Part shown: one piece after another, positions 7,736-12,169 of the stretch
Layout of the letters: each line of letters begins with the position of its first letter
Numbering within the stretch: the first letter of the stretch is position 1
Assembly: GCA_023396535.1 (NCBI GenBank)
Contig: JAEWWD010000171.1
Coordinates: 1-12,169 of the forward strand
Origin: Bacillota bacterium
GTDB taxonomy: Bacteria > Bacillota > Clostridia > Christensenellales > CAG-138
Length of the DNA stretch: 12,169 nucleotides
Direction: 5' to 3'
The notes under the pieces: model-generated
The model's input: the letters and a program-made list of their open reading frames with translations, nothing else
What the model was told of the DNA's origin: nothing
The model's database searches: none
Made by a program: the position numbers and the translations under genes

Positions 7736-7750
7736 CGCAGGAGGTATTGT

Positions 7751-8635
7751 ATGAAAAGCTGGGGCAGGATTATCACCGCTATGGTAACCCCTATGGACCG
7801 CGCGGGTGAGGTGAATTACGATAAGGCCGCGGAGATGGCCAGGTTGTTCGTATCGGAAGGAACAACGGCATTGGTTGTTTCGGGCACAACGGGTGAATCG
7901 CCAACGCTGACCGCAGAGGAAAAGGAACGGCTCTTCGCGTGCGTGAAAAAAGCGGTCAACGTACCAATTATAGCGGGCGTAGGCACAAACTCTACCGCCT
8001 CATCCATCGAGAACGCACGACGCGCGCAGGAAGCGGGCGCGGATGCGCTGCTGGCCGTCGTGCCGTATTATAACAAACCCAACCAGGAATCCATGTATGC
8101 GCACTTTGCCGCGCTGGCCCAATCCACAAAACTCCCCATCATGCTTTACAACGTACCGGGCAGAACGGGCGTCAACATGACGGCGGAAACTTCCATCAAG
8201 CTTTCTAGAATTCCCAACATCACCGCGCTCAAGGAGGCGTCGGGCGATCTTGTGCAGCTCGCGCGGGTAGTAAAGGATACGGACGACGCGTTTGCGGTAT
8301 ACACCGGTGAGGATGCGCAGATATTGCCCACGCTGGCGGTGGGCGGATACGGCGTTGTATCCGTCGCTTCGCAGGTGGCGGGCCCGGAAATCAAAAAAAT
8401 GATAGACAGTCATCTCGCCGGCCGCGTACAGGAAGCCGCCGAGTGGCATCAGAAACTGATAGGCATCTGCGCCAAGCTTTTCATGACGGCAAATCCCATT
8501 CCCCTTAAGGCGGCCCTCAACCTGATGGGATATGATGTGGGAAACACGCGCCTTCCGCTCGCGCCCGCGTCTAACGAGGTGGTTGAGGCAATGCGAATGG
8601 AACTCGCCGCGCTGGGAAGGCGGACGGAGGAATAG
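7751..8635 (+). CDS. dapA: 4-hydroxy-tetrahydrodipicolinate synthase (DHDPS)
   Basis: This cytoplasmic Schiff-base aldolase condenses pyruvate with aspartate semialdehyde to HTPA, and the reaction can in principle run backwards. It has 294 aa, typical of the family. Visible residues are GTTGES (T46, T47), Y106/Y107 in PYYNKP, Y133 and R138 in YNVPGRTG, the catalytic lysine K161 in ALKEASGD, and NPIPLKAAL. The Arg in PGRTG marks true DHDPS against sialate, KDG or hydroxyproline-pathway relatives. The E. coli lysine-site residues A49, H53, H56 and E84 are replaced here by P51, A55, K58 and S84, so lysine insensitivity is likely. AGGAGGT (7739-7745) sets the start. It sits inside the redox-subunit block, so its substrate or product probably belongs to the same pathway. 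Confidence 0.93.
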   Translation: MKSWGRIITAMVTPMDRAGEVNYDKAAEMARLFVSEGTTALVVSGTTGESPTLTAEEKERLFACVKKAVNVPIIAGVGTNSTASSIENARRAQEAGADALLAVVPYYNKPNQESMYAHFAALAQSTKLPIMLYNVPGRTGVNMTAETSIKLSRIPNITALKEASGDLVQLARVVKDTDDAFAVYTGEDAQILPTLAVGGYGVVSVASQVAGPEIKKMIDSHLAGRVQEAAEWHQKLIGICAKLFMTANPIPLKAALNLMGYDVGNTRLPLAPASNEVVEAMRMELAALGRRTEE

Positions 8636-8639
8636 CAAA

Positions 8640-8969
8640 ATGGACAATAGAATACCGCATCACCCCATATTGGACGACGATCCTCCAGCGAAGCAGGTAC
8701 AGATATTCGTGGATGGCCGGCCTGTTTTAGCACACGAAGGGGAGATGATCGCGGCGGCGCTCATCGCCAACGGCATCTCCACATTTCGCTATACGGCGCA
8801 TCACAACAAGCCGCGCGGGATTTATTGCGGCATTGGCCGGTGTACGGACTGCGTGATGATTGTCGATGGCGTTCCCAATGTGCGTACCTGTGTAACACAG
8901 GTGAGGGAAGGCATGCATGTGACGACGCAACACGGCACGGGCGCATGGCAGGAAGGGGGCGTCGTATGA
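8640..8969 (+). CDS. [2Fe-2S] ferredoxin-domain subunit (HcnA/SoxA N-terminal type)
   Basis: This protein of 109 aa has a plant-type [2Fe-2S] fold whose cysteines C63, C68, C71 and C84 (CGIGRCTDC, then RTC) match the HcnA / sarcosine oxidase alpha N-terminal domain. The stretch VFVDGRPV-like FVDGRP to FRYTAHHNKPRG is also typical. The start at ATG 8640 is set by GGAGG at 8626-8630, which overlaps the last codons of dapA. Its stop overlaps the next start (ATGA), so it is translationally coupled to the HcnB-like gene. Predicted role: electron transfer between flavins in the complex. Confidence 0.9.
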   Translation: MDNRIPHHPILDDDPPAKQVQIFVDGRPVLAHEGEMIAAALIANGISTFRYTAHHNKPRGIYCGIGRCTDCVMIVDGVPNVRTCVTQVREGMHVTTQHGTGAWQEGGVV

Positions 8970-10066
8970 TACAGGCGGAACTCGCGATTGTCGGCGCGGG
9001 CCCCGCGGGGCTTTCCGCGGCGATCGAGGCCAAGCGCGCGGGCGCGAAGGTATTGCTCATAGATGAAAACGCGCGCCCAGGCGGACAGTTGTTTAAGCAG
9101 ATACATAAATTCTTCGGCTCCCATGCCCACAAGGCTGGCGTCAGAGGGCTGAACATAGGTACGGAGTTGCTCGGGGAAAGCGAAAGCCTGGGCATTCAGG
9201 TTTGGCTGAACAGCGAGGTCTGCGGCATTGAAAACGGGCATGACCTATGGGTCGTCCGGGACAGAAGCAGTACGGAGCTGGTATGCGCTAAGAAGGTAAT
9301 ACTCGCGACGGGCGCTACGGAAAACGCCGTTGCGTTCCCCGGCTGGGACCTTCCCGGCGTTATGGGTGCGGGCGCGGCGCAGACTATGATCAACGTCAAC
9401 CGCATATTGCCGGGCAGACGCGTTGTCATGCTGGGCTCCGGAAACGTGGGCGTCATCGTATCCTATCAGCTCCTGCAGGCTGGCGCGGAGGTAGCCGCCA
9501 TTGTGGAAGCCGCTTCGTCGCTAGGCGGGTATGGCGTCCATACGGCGAAGGTATGCCGCGCGGGCGTACCGTTCTATGCGTCGCATACCATCAGGCGGGC
9601 CATAGGAAGGGAGCGCGTGGAGGCCGTGGAGCTTGTCGAACTGGATCGCTCATTCAAGCCCGTCCCCGGTACGGAATTTATGCTTGAGGCGGATACGATT
9701 TGCCTGGCGACAGGCCTTACGCCGCTTACGGAGCTTGCATGGCTGGCGGGATGTCAGTTTGATTTCGTACCCGCCATGGGTGGGCATCTTCCCATACATG
9801 ACGACAGGATGGGTACCACACAGCCGGATATCTATATCGCGGGCGATATTTCGGGGATAGAGGAAGCGAGCACGGCCATGGAGGAAGGGCGCCTGGCCGG
9901 CGTAAACGCCGCGGCGGCGCTGGGGTATATTTCCGCTGCCGAAGCCTGTGAGCGCACCAATGAGATATGGGCGAACCTGAACGCGCTGCGCAGCGGCTAT
10001 TTCGGCCAGAAGCGCAGGGATGCGAAGGATTGTATGCTCAAACGCGGGAAAGAGGTGATCGCATGA
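8966..10066 (+). CDS. HcnB-like FAD/NAD(P)-binding oxidoreductase subunit
   Basis: This flavoprotein of 366 aa has two Rossmann motifs: VGAGPAGLSAAIEAKRAG (residues 9-26, FAD) and MLGSGNVGVIVSYQL (155-169, NAD-binding-like). LATGATE (113-119), LATGLTP (247-253) and the C-terminal FAD motif IYIAGDISGIEEASTAMEEGRLAG (289-312) are also present. It resembles the larger subunit of hydrogen cyanide synthase, opine oxidase and archaeal proline dehydrogenase. Many homologs continue into a BFD-type [2Fe-2S] domain; this one stops short, and that domain is the separate gene at 7472. The start overlaps the previous stop by 4 bp, and its own stop overlaps the next start the same way. Longer starts upstream would run through the previous gene and lack a site, so ATG 8966 is preferred. 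Confidence 0.9.
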   Translation: MIQAELAIVGAGPAGLSAAIEAKRAGAKVLLIDENARPGGQLFKQIHKFFGSHAHKAGVRGLNIGTELLGESESLGIQVWLNSEVCGIENGHDLWVVRDRSSTELVCAKKVILATGATENAVAFPGWDLPGVMGAGAAQTMINVNRILPGRRVVMLGSGNVGVIVSYQLLQAGAEVAAIVEAASSLGGYGVHTAKVCRAGVPFYASHTIRRAIGRERVEAVELVELDRSFKPVPGTEFMLEADTICLATGLTPLTELAWLAGCQFDFVPAMGGHLPIHDDRMGTTQPDIYIAGDISGIEEASTAMEEGRLAGVNAAAALGYISAAEACERTNEIWANLNALRSGYFGQKRRDAKDCMLKRGKEVIA

Positions 10067-10572
10067 GCTGCGCACTCAAACGAAACGGCGCGCCTTCTTT
10101 GGAGGAACTGAAAGCGTCTCCCGCTTTCCCGTCGGAGGAGCGGCTCAGGAGCGGCCCGGTCGTCGTGATCGAATGCATTGAGGAAATCCCGTGCAACCCG
10201 TGCGAATCCTGCTGTCCGAAAGGCGCAATCACTGTGGGCGAACCCATTACCAATCTGCCGAGGGTGGATTTTGAGAAGTGCATCGCCTGCGGCGCCTGTA
10301 TTGCCGCTTGTCCGGGGCTTGCCATCTATATGAAGGACTATACCTACAGCGACACGATGGCTTCCATATCCTTTCCGTTCGAGTATTTGCCGCGCCCGCA
10401 GGCGGGGGACGCCGTGCGCATGGTCAACAGATGCGGGGGAGAGATTTGCGACGGCACGGTGCTTTCCGTACGCAATCCAAAGGCGTACGATCACACAGCG
10501 GTCGTGACCGCGTGCTTCCCGAAGGAGTATTTTGACGATGTCGTCAGCATGAAGCGCTTGCCGGTTGCCTGA
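10063..10572 (+). CDS. 2x[4Fe-4S] ferredoxin-type subunit of the dehydrogenase complex
   Basis: This protein of 169 aa has two cluster motifs: C44-x2-C47-x3-C51-P and C73-x2-C76-x3-type C79-x3-C83-P (CIACGACIAACPG). C50 is an extra adjacent cysteine. IPCNPCESCCPKGAI is the sequence seen in ferredoxin subunits beside HcnB-like flavoproteins. The C-terminal 80 residues are a conserved-looking tail without further cysteine motifs. The ATGA overlap with the flavoprotein shows tight coupling. It is the last gene of the cluster and is followed by hairpins. Two low-potential clusters suggest electrons leave to ferredoxin or a membrane carrier rather than to oxygen. Confidence 0.9.
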   Translation: MSCALKRNGAPSLEELKASPAFPSEERLRSGPVVVIECIEEIPCNPCESCCPKGAITVGEPITNLPRVDFEKCIACGACIAACPGLAIYMKDYTYSDTMASISFPFEYLPRPQAGDAVRMVNRCGGEICDGTVLSVRNPKAYDHTAVVTACFPKEYFDDVVSMKRLPVA

Positions 10573-10608
10573 AGGGTACCCCGGGTAATCGCAGCGCATT
10601 GAATGAAA

Positions 10609-10643
10609 GAAGCGGGAAAAAGCGTTTGGCTTTTCCCGCTTCT
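10609..10643. repeat. Hairpin repeat, copy 1
   Basis: GAAGCGGGAAAA (10609-10620) pairs with TTTTCCCGCTTC (10631-10642), a 12-bp perfect stem extended by GC/GC in the loop. A near-identical hairpin recurs at 10838-10872, and the two bound a 194-bp structured block. Confidence 0.75.
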
Positions 10644-10650
10644 AGTCTGT

Positions 10651-10677
10651 CAAAAAAGTGCCTACGGCACTTTTTTG
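10651..10677. terminator. Bidirectional terminator after the dehydrogenase cluster
   Basis: CAAAAAAGTGCC (10651-10662), TAC loop, GGCACTTTTTTG (10666-10677): a perfect 12-bp stem whose outer part is the A-run and T-run themselves. It is the best candidate for ending the plus-strand transcript, 78 bp after the ferredoxin stop, and should also work for minus-strand readthrough. Confidence 0.8.
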
Positions 10678-10684
10678 AGGTTTA

Positions 10685-10724
10685 CAGGAACCGCCTGCAC
10701 CGTTGGTGCGGTCGGCGGCTCCTG
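10685..10724. repeat. Long interrupted stem-loop
   Basis: CAGGAACCGCC (10685-10695) pairs with GGCGGCTCCTG (10714-10724) with one mismatch. An inner perfect stem GCACC/GGTGC (10697-10701 / 10705-10709) has a GTT loop. No T-run follows. Its function is unknown; it is part of the hairpin array. Confidence 0.6.
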
Positions 10725-10729
10725 CAGGG

Positions 10730-10753
10730 AAAGCCTTGTGCCACAAGGCTTTT
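10730..10753. terminator. Terminator-like hairpin in the array
   Basis: AAAGCCTTG (10730-10738) pairs perfectly with CAAGGCTTT (10744-10752) around a 5-nt loop, and one more T follows. The T-tract is short, so this may be a repeat hairpin rather than a working terminator. Confidence 0.5.
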
Positions 10754-10793
10754 CGCTCGCGCCGTACACGCCGCCGCTCGCGAAGGAAGCCTC

Positions 10794-10810
10794 CGGGGGC
10801 TCGGCCCCCG
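10794..10810. repeat. GC-rich stem-loop CGGGGGC/GCCCCCG
   Basis: An 8-bp perfect GC stem (CCGGGGGC with GCCCCCG plus G, loop TCG) is followed by AACCCCC. Runs of this type recur between genes in many Clostridia genomes, which fits a dispersed repeat. I cannot count other copies from this window. Confidence 0.55.
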
Positions 10811-10837
10811 AACCCCCAATGGGTTTATCGATAATCT

Positions 10838-10872
10838 GAAAGCGGGAAAAGCGTTTTGTTTTTCCCGCTTCT
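10838..10872. repeat. Hairpin repeat, copy 2
   Basis: AAGCGGGAAAA (10840-10850) pairs with TTTTCCCGCTT (10860-10870). It differs from copy 1 (10609-10643) by few substitutions, mostly in the loop. Both copies lie in the same orientation. Confidence 0.75.
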
Positions 10873-10885
10873 GCGTTTGTCCCCA

Positions 10886-10923
10886 CAAAAAAACGGAGGA
10901 AAAGCAATTGCTTTTCCTCCGTT
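10886..10923 (-). terminator. Terminator of rplM-rpsI
   Basis: A 32-bp perfect palindrome (10892-10923, core CGGAGGAAAAGC-AATT-GC) lies 34 bp after the rpsI stop on the minus strand. On that strand it is followed by a run of seven T (the A-run at 10887-10893 on the plus strand). Confidence 0.88.
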
Positions 10924-10957
10924 GAACTTGACGCTGCGTGTCCGTTGGAATATCGGA

Positions 10958-11350
10958 TTAACGCTTGGAGAACTGGGGCGCGCGGCGCGCGGCCTTGAGA
11001 CCGTACTTCTTGCGCTCCTTCATGCGCGGATCGCGGGTGAGGTAGCCGGCCTTTTTGAGGGCGGGCCGAAGCTCCGGGTTCGCGATCAGCAGCGCGCGTG
11101 CGATACCGTGACGGATTGCGCCGGCCTGGCCGGTGGTGCCGCCGCCGATGACGTTAACTTTGACGTCGTACTTGCTCAAAGTGTCGGTGAGCACCATGGG
11201 GGCGCGCACGATCATTTTAAGTGTTTCGAGGCCGAAGTAATCCTCCACGTCCCGCTTATTGACGGTGATATTGCCCGTGCCGGGAAGCAGACGAACGCGG
11301 GCGATGGATTTCTTGCGCCTTCCGGTGCCGAGATATTGAACTTGTGCCAT
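10958..11350 (-). CDS. rpsI: Small ribosomal subunit protein uS9
   Basis: This is ribosomal protein S9 of the 30S head, 130 aa, the normal length. Recognisable features are GTGRRKKSIARVRLLPGTG at the N-terminus, GGGTTGQAGAIRHGIARAL in the middle, and the basic tail ending in FSKR, which reaches the P-site tRNA. AAGGAG on the minus strand precedes the ATG. It is 21 bp after rplM, the conserved bacterial rplM-rpsI pair, and is followed by its own terminator. Confidence 0.98.
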   Translation of the reverse strand: MAQVQYLGTGRRKKSIARVRLLPGTGNITVNKRDVEDYFGLETLKMIVRAPMVLTDTLSKYDVKVNVIGGGTTGQAGAIRHGIARALLIANPELRPALKKAGYLTRDPRMKERKKYGLKAARRAPQFSKR

Positions 11351-11371
11351 TATGCGTTTCTCCTTCCCTTC

Positions 11372-11803
11372 TTATTTCAGTGTAAGCGCCTGAGGCTTCT
11401 GGGCGGCGTTCTCATGCTCGGGGCCTGCGTATACGCGAAGCTTGGTGAGCATCTTGCGGCCGAGAGGGCCCTTGGGCATCATACGGCGAATGGATTCGTA
11501 TACGGCGAATTCCGGCTTGGTCTGCATCAGGATACGATAGCTCGTTTCCCTGAGACCGCCGGGATAACCGGTGTGACGATAATATTTCTTTTGATCCAGC
11601 TTCTTGCCGGTAAGCACGACTTTGTCGGCGTTGACGATGATAACGTGATCGCCGGTATCGACATGCGGCGTGTATATGGGCTTATGTTTTCCCCTGAGGA
11701 TTGCGGCGACCTGGGAGGACAGACGGCCGAGCACCATGCCTTCTGCATCCACAACGTACCAATTCCTCTGGAGAGTTTCGCCCTTTGCCATATAGGTTTT
11801 CAT
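11372..11803 (-). CDS. rplM: Large ribosomal subunit protein uL13
   Basis: This is ribosomal protein L13, an early-assembling 50S protein, 143 aa. It opens with MKTYMAKGETLQRNWYVVDA. HKPIYTPHVDTGDHVIIVNA, LTGKKLDQKKYYRHTGYPGG and VYAGPEHENAAQKP are the family signatures. GGGAGG precedes the ATG at 11803 on the minus strand. The first gene of the rplM-rpsI operon, it has a promoter about 110 bp upstream and a leader that may carry an autoregulatory structure. Confidence 0.98.
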   Translation of the reverse strand: MKTYMAKGETLQRNWYVVDAEGMVLGRLSSQVAAILRGKHKPIYTPHVDTGDHVIIVNADKVVLTGKKLDQKKYYRHTGYPGGLRETSYRILMQTKPEFAVYESIRRMMPKGPLGRKMLTKLRVYAGPEHENAAQKPQALTLK

Positions 11804-11909
11804 GGCGTTCCTCCCAACAAATTTATCGAATGACCGTGTGGTGTTGCGACGCTTGTACGCCTTGCTTCCGGGGCTGTGGCCGCATGACGCCTACCATATC
11901 GAACACACC
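11804..11909 (-). promoter_or_regulatory. Possible L13-type mRNA leader of rplM
   Basis: About 105 nt separate the predicted transcription start from rplM. The leader can fold: GTGTT (minus strand, 11906-11902) pairs with AACAC (11845-11841), enclosing GC-rich arms. Firmicutes rplM genes often have an autoregulatory L13 leader (Rfam family L13_leader), so one is plausible here, but I could not match its consensus by eye. Confidence 0.35.
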
Positions 11910-11915
11910 TGAACA

Positions 11916-11945
11916 AGTGTAGCAAAAAATACGTTAGCGTGTCAA
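11916..11945 (-). promoter_or_regulatory. Sigma-A promoter of rplM-rpsI
   Basis: Read on the minus strand, TTGACA (11945-11940) and TACACT (11921-11916) are separated by 18 nt. The -35 box is perfect and the -10 box has one difference from TATACT-like consensus. Predicted start is near 11909. Confidence 0.75.
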
Positions 11946-11989
11946 GGAAAAGTTCAGAAAAATGGGCAAAAAGTACAGTAAGGACAGGC

Positions 11990-12029
11990 AAAAAAAGCGC
12001 GCCGGGAGCATATGCTTTGCTCCCGGCGT
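11990..12029 (-). terminator. Terminator of the right-edge minus-strand gene
   Basis: CGCCGGGAGCA (12000-12010) pairs with TGCTCCCGGCG (12018-12028), an 11-bp perfect stem with a 7-nt loop. On the minus strand it is followed by a T-run (A-run at 11990-11996 on the plus strand). It ends the transcript from the gene at the right edge, just upstream of the rplM promoter. Confidence 0.87.
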
Positions 12030-12057
12030 CAGAAACCGGATCAAAAAATGCATCGCT

Positions 12058-12169
12058 TTAGGATCTCCACCGGACGATCCGTTTCTCAAAATACGCCACG
12101 ACATAGTACATCAGCGCGGCAAGCAAGCATAGCACGAGAATGCTTGCCATTACGAGGTCAAGCTGGAAC
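12058..12169 (-). CDS. C-terminal tail of a probable ABC-transporter permease (partial)
   Basis: Only the last 36 codons and the TAA stop are present; the gene runs off the right edge. The peptide has a hydrophobic segment (LVMASILVLCLLAALMYYVV) and ends in the basic tail EKRIVRWRS. This is the usual end of SsuC/TauC-type permeases for nitrate, sulfonate or taurine importers (the LVFAGILVLALLG...LERRLLRW pattern). A terminator follows. The identification rests on a short stretch, so the family is tentative, although the reading frame and membrane character are clear. Confidence 0.6.
   Translation of the reverse strand, partial: FQLDLVMASILVLCLLAALMYYVVAYFEKRIVRWRS

Larger units (their letters stand above)
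10573..10957. other. Hairpin-dense gene-free stretch between the cluster and rpsI
   Basis: This 385-bp gap between convergent genes has no credible gene. Open frames across it have no ribosome binding sites and translate hairpin sequence. It holds at least seven stem-loops in a row: 10609-10642, 10651-10677, 10685-10724, 10730-10752, 10794-10810, 10840-10870 and 10892-10923. The second and the last are good terminators; the others look like repeat or transcript-end structures. Confidence 0.8.

Noticed and set aside
7751..8635. DapA paralog acting in hydroxyproline breakdown (Pyr4H2C deaminase) instead of DHDPS
   Set aside because: The PGRTG arginine, Y106/Y107, Y133 and NPIPLK favour true DHDPS. 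No proline-racemase-like epimerase or ALDH-family semialdehyde dehydrogenase is in the window. It is not fully excluded.
8532..8639. Longer starts for the [2Fe-2S] subunit inside dapA
   Set aside because: The extension only translates dapA in another frame; ATG 8640 has GGAGG at the right distance.
10599..10925. Open frames of 78-108 codons across the hairpin region
   Set aside because: They cross several stem-loops and terminators, lack ribosome binding sites and show no protein-like composition.

Overview
The window looks like a chromosomal segment of an anaerobic Gram-positive bacterium of the Clostridia, of moderately high GC by eye. This is inferred from the strong AGGAGG-type ribosome binding sites, the clostridial-type L13/S9 proteins, a membrane pyrophosphatase, and the mix of oxygen-sensitive [4Fe-4S] and flavin redox proteins. 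No genus can be named from the sequence alone.

Layout. (1) Nucleotides 1-1237 hold the C-terminal 411 residues of a membrane-bound H+-translocating pyrophosphatase (hppA), closed by a perfect 15-bp terminator hairpin. (2) An AT-rich gap (1291-1731) holds a near-consensus sigma-A promoter (TTGACA, 16 nt, TATAAT). It also holds two related palindromes 148 bp apart, one directly at the predicted transcription start. (3) A plus-strand accessory cluster follows: asd (aspartate-semialdehyde dehydrogenase), a shortened DapG-like aspartate kinase, a DadA/HcnC-type FAD amino-acid dehydrogenase, a sodium:solute symporter, an internal terminator, an FCD-domain regulator with an unusual NrpR/RNase R-type winged helix, a stand-alone BFD-like [2Fe-2S] protein, dapA, a [2Fe-2S] HcnA-like protein, an HcnB-like flavoprotein and a 2x[4Fe-4S] ferredoxin (to 10572). 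(4) A gene-free 385-bp stretch (10573-10957) is packed with hairpins and bounded by two copies of one hairpin. (5) On the minus strand lie rplM-rpsI with their own promoter and terminator. (6) At the right edge is the tail of a probable ABC-transporter permease, with its terminator.

How the genes fit together. The flavoprotein, BFD, [2Fe-2S], HcnB-like and ferredoxin genes together resemble the subunits of the multi-subunit dye-linked dehydrogenases (octopine/nopaline oxidase, hydrogen cyanide synthase, D-hydroxyproline dehydrogenase, archaeal L-proline dehydrogenase). They are interleaved with the three enzymes that join aspartate to 4-hydroxy-tetrahydrodipicolinate (HTPA): aspartate kinase, Asd and DapA. 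The symporter, the FCD regulator and the operator-like palindromes suggest an inducible catabolic unit rather than housekeeping lysine synthesis. My main hypothesis is a catabolic route run backwards: an imported amino acid related to diaminopimelate or a piperidine dicarboxylate is oxidised by the flavin/Fe-S complex to HTPA. DapA then cleaves HTPA to pyruvate and aspartate semialdehyde, and Asd plus aspartate kinase recover NAD(P)H and ATP. The alternative is forward synthesis of an oxidised pyridine or piperidine dicarboxylate such as dipicolinate. Both are inference; the gene identities are well supported.
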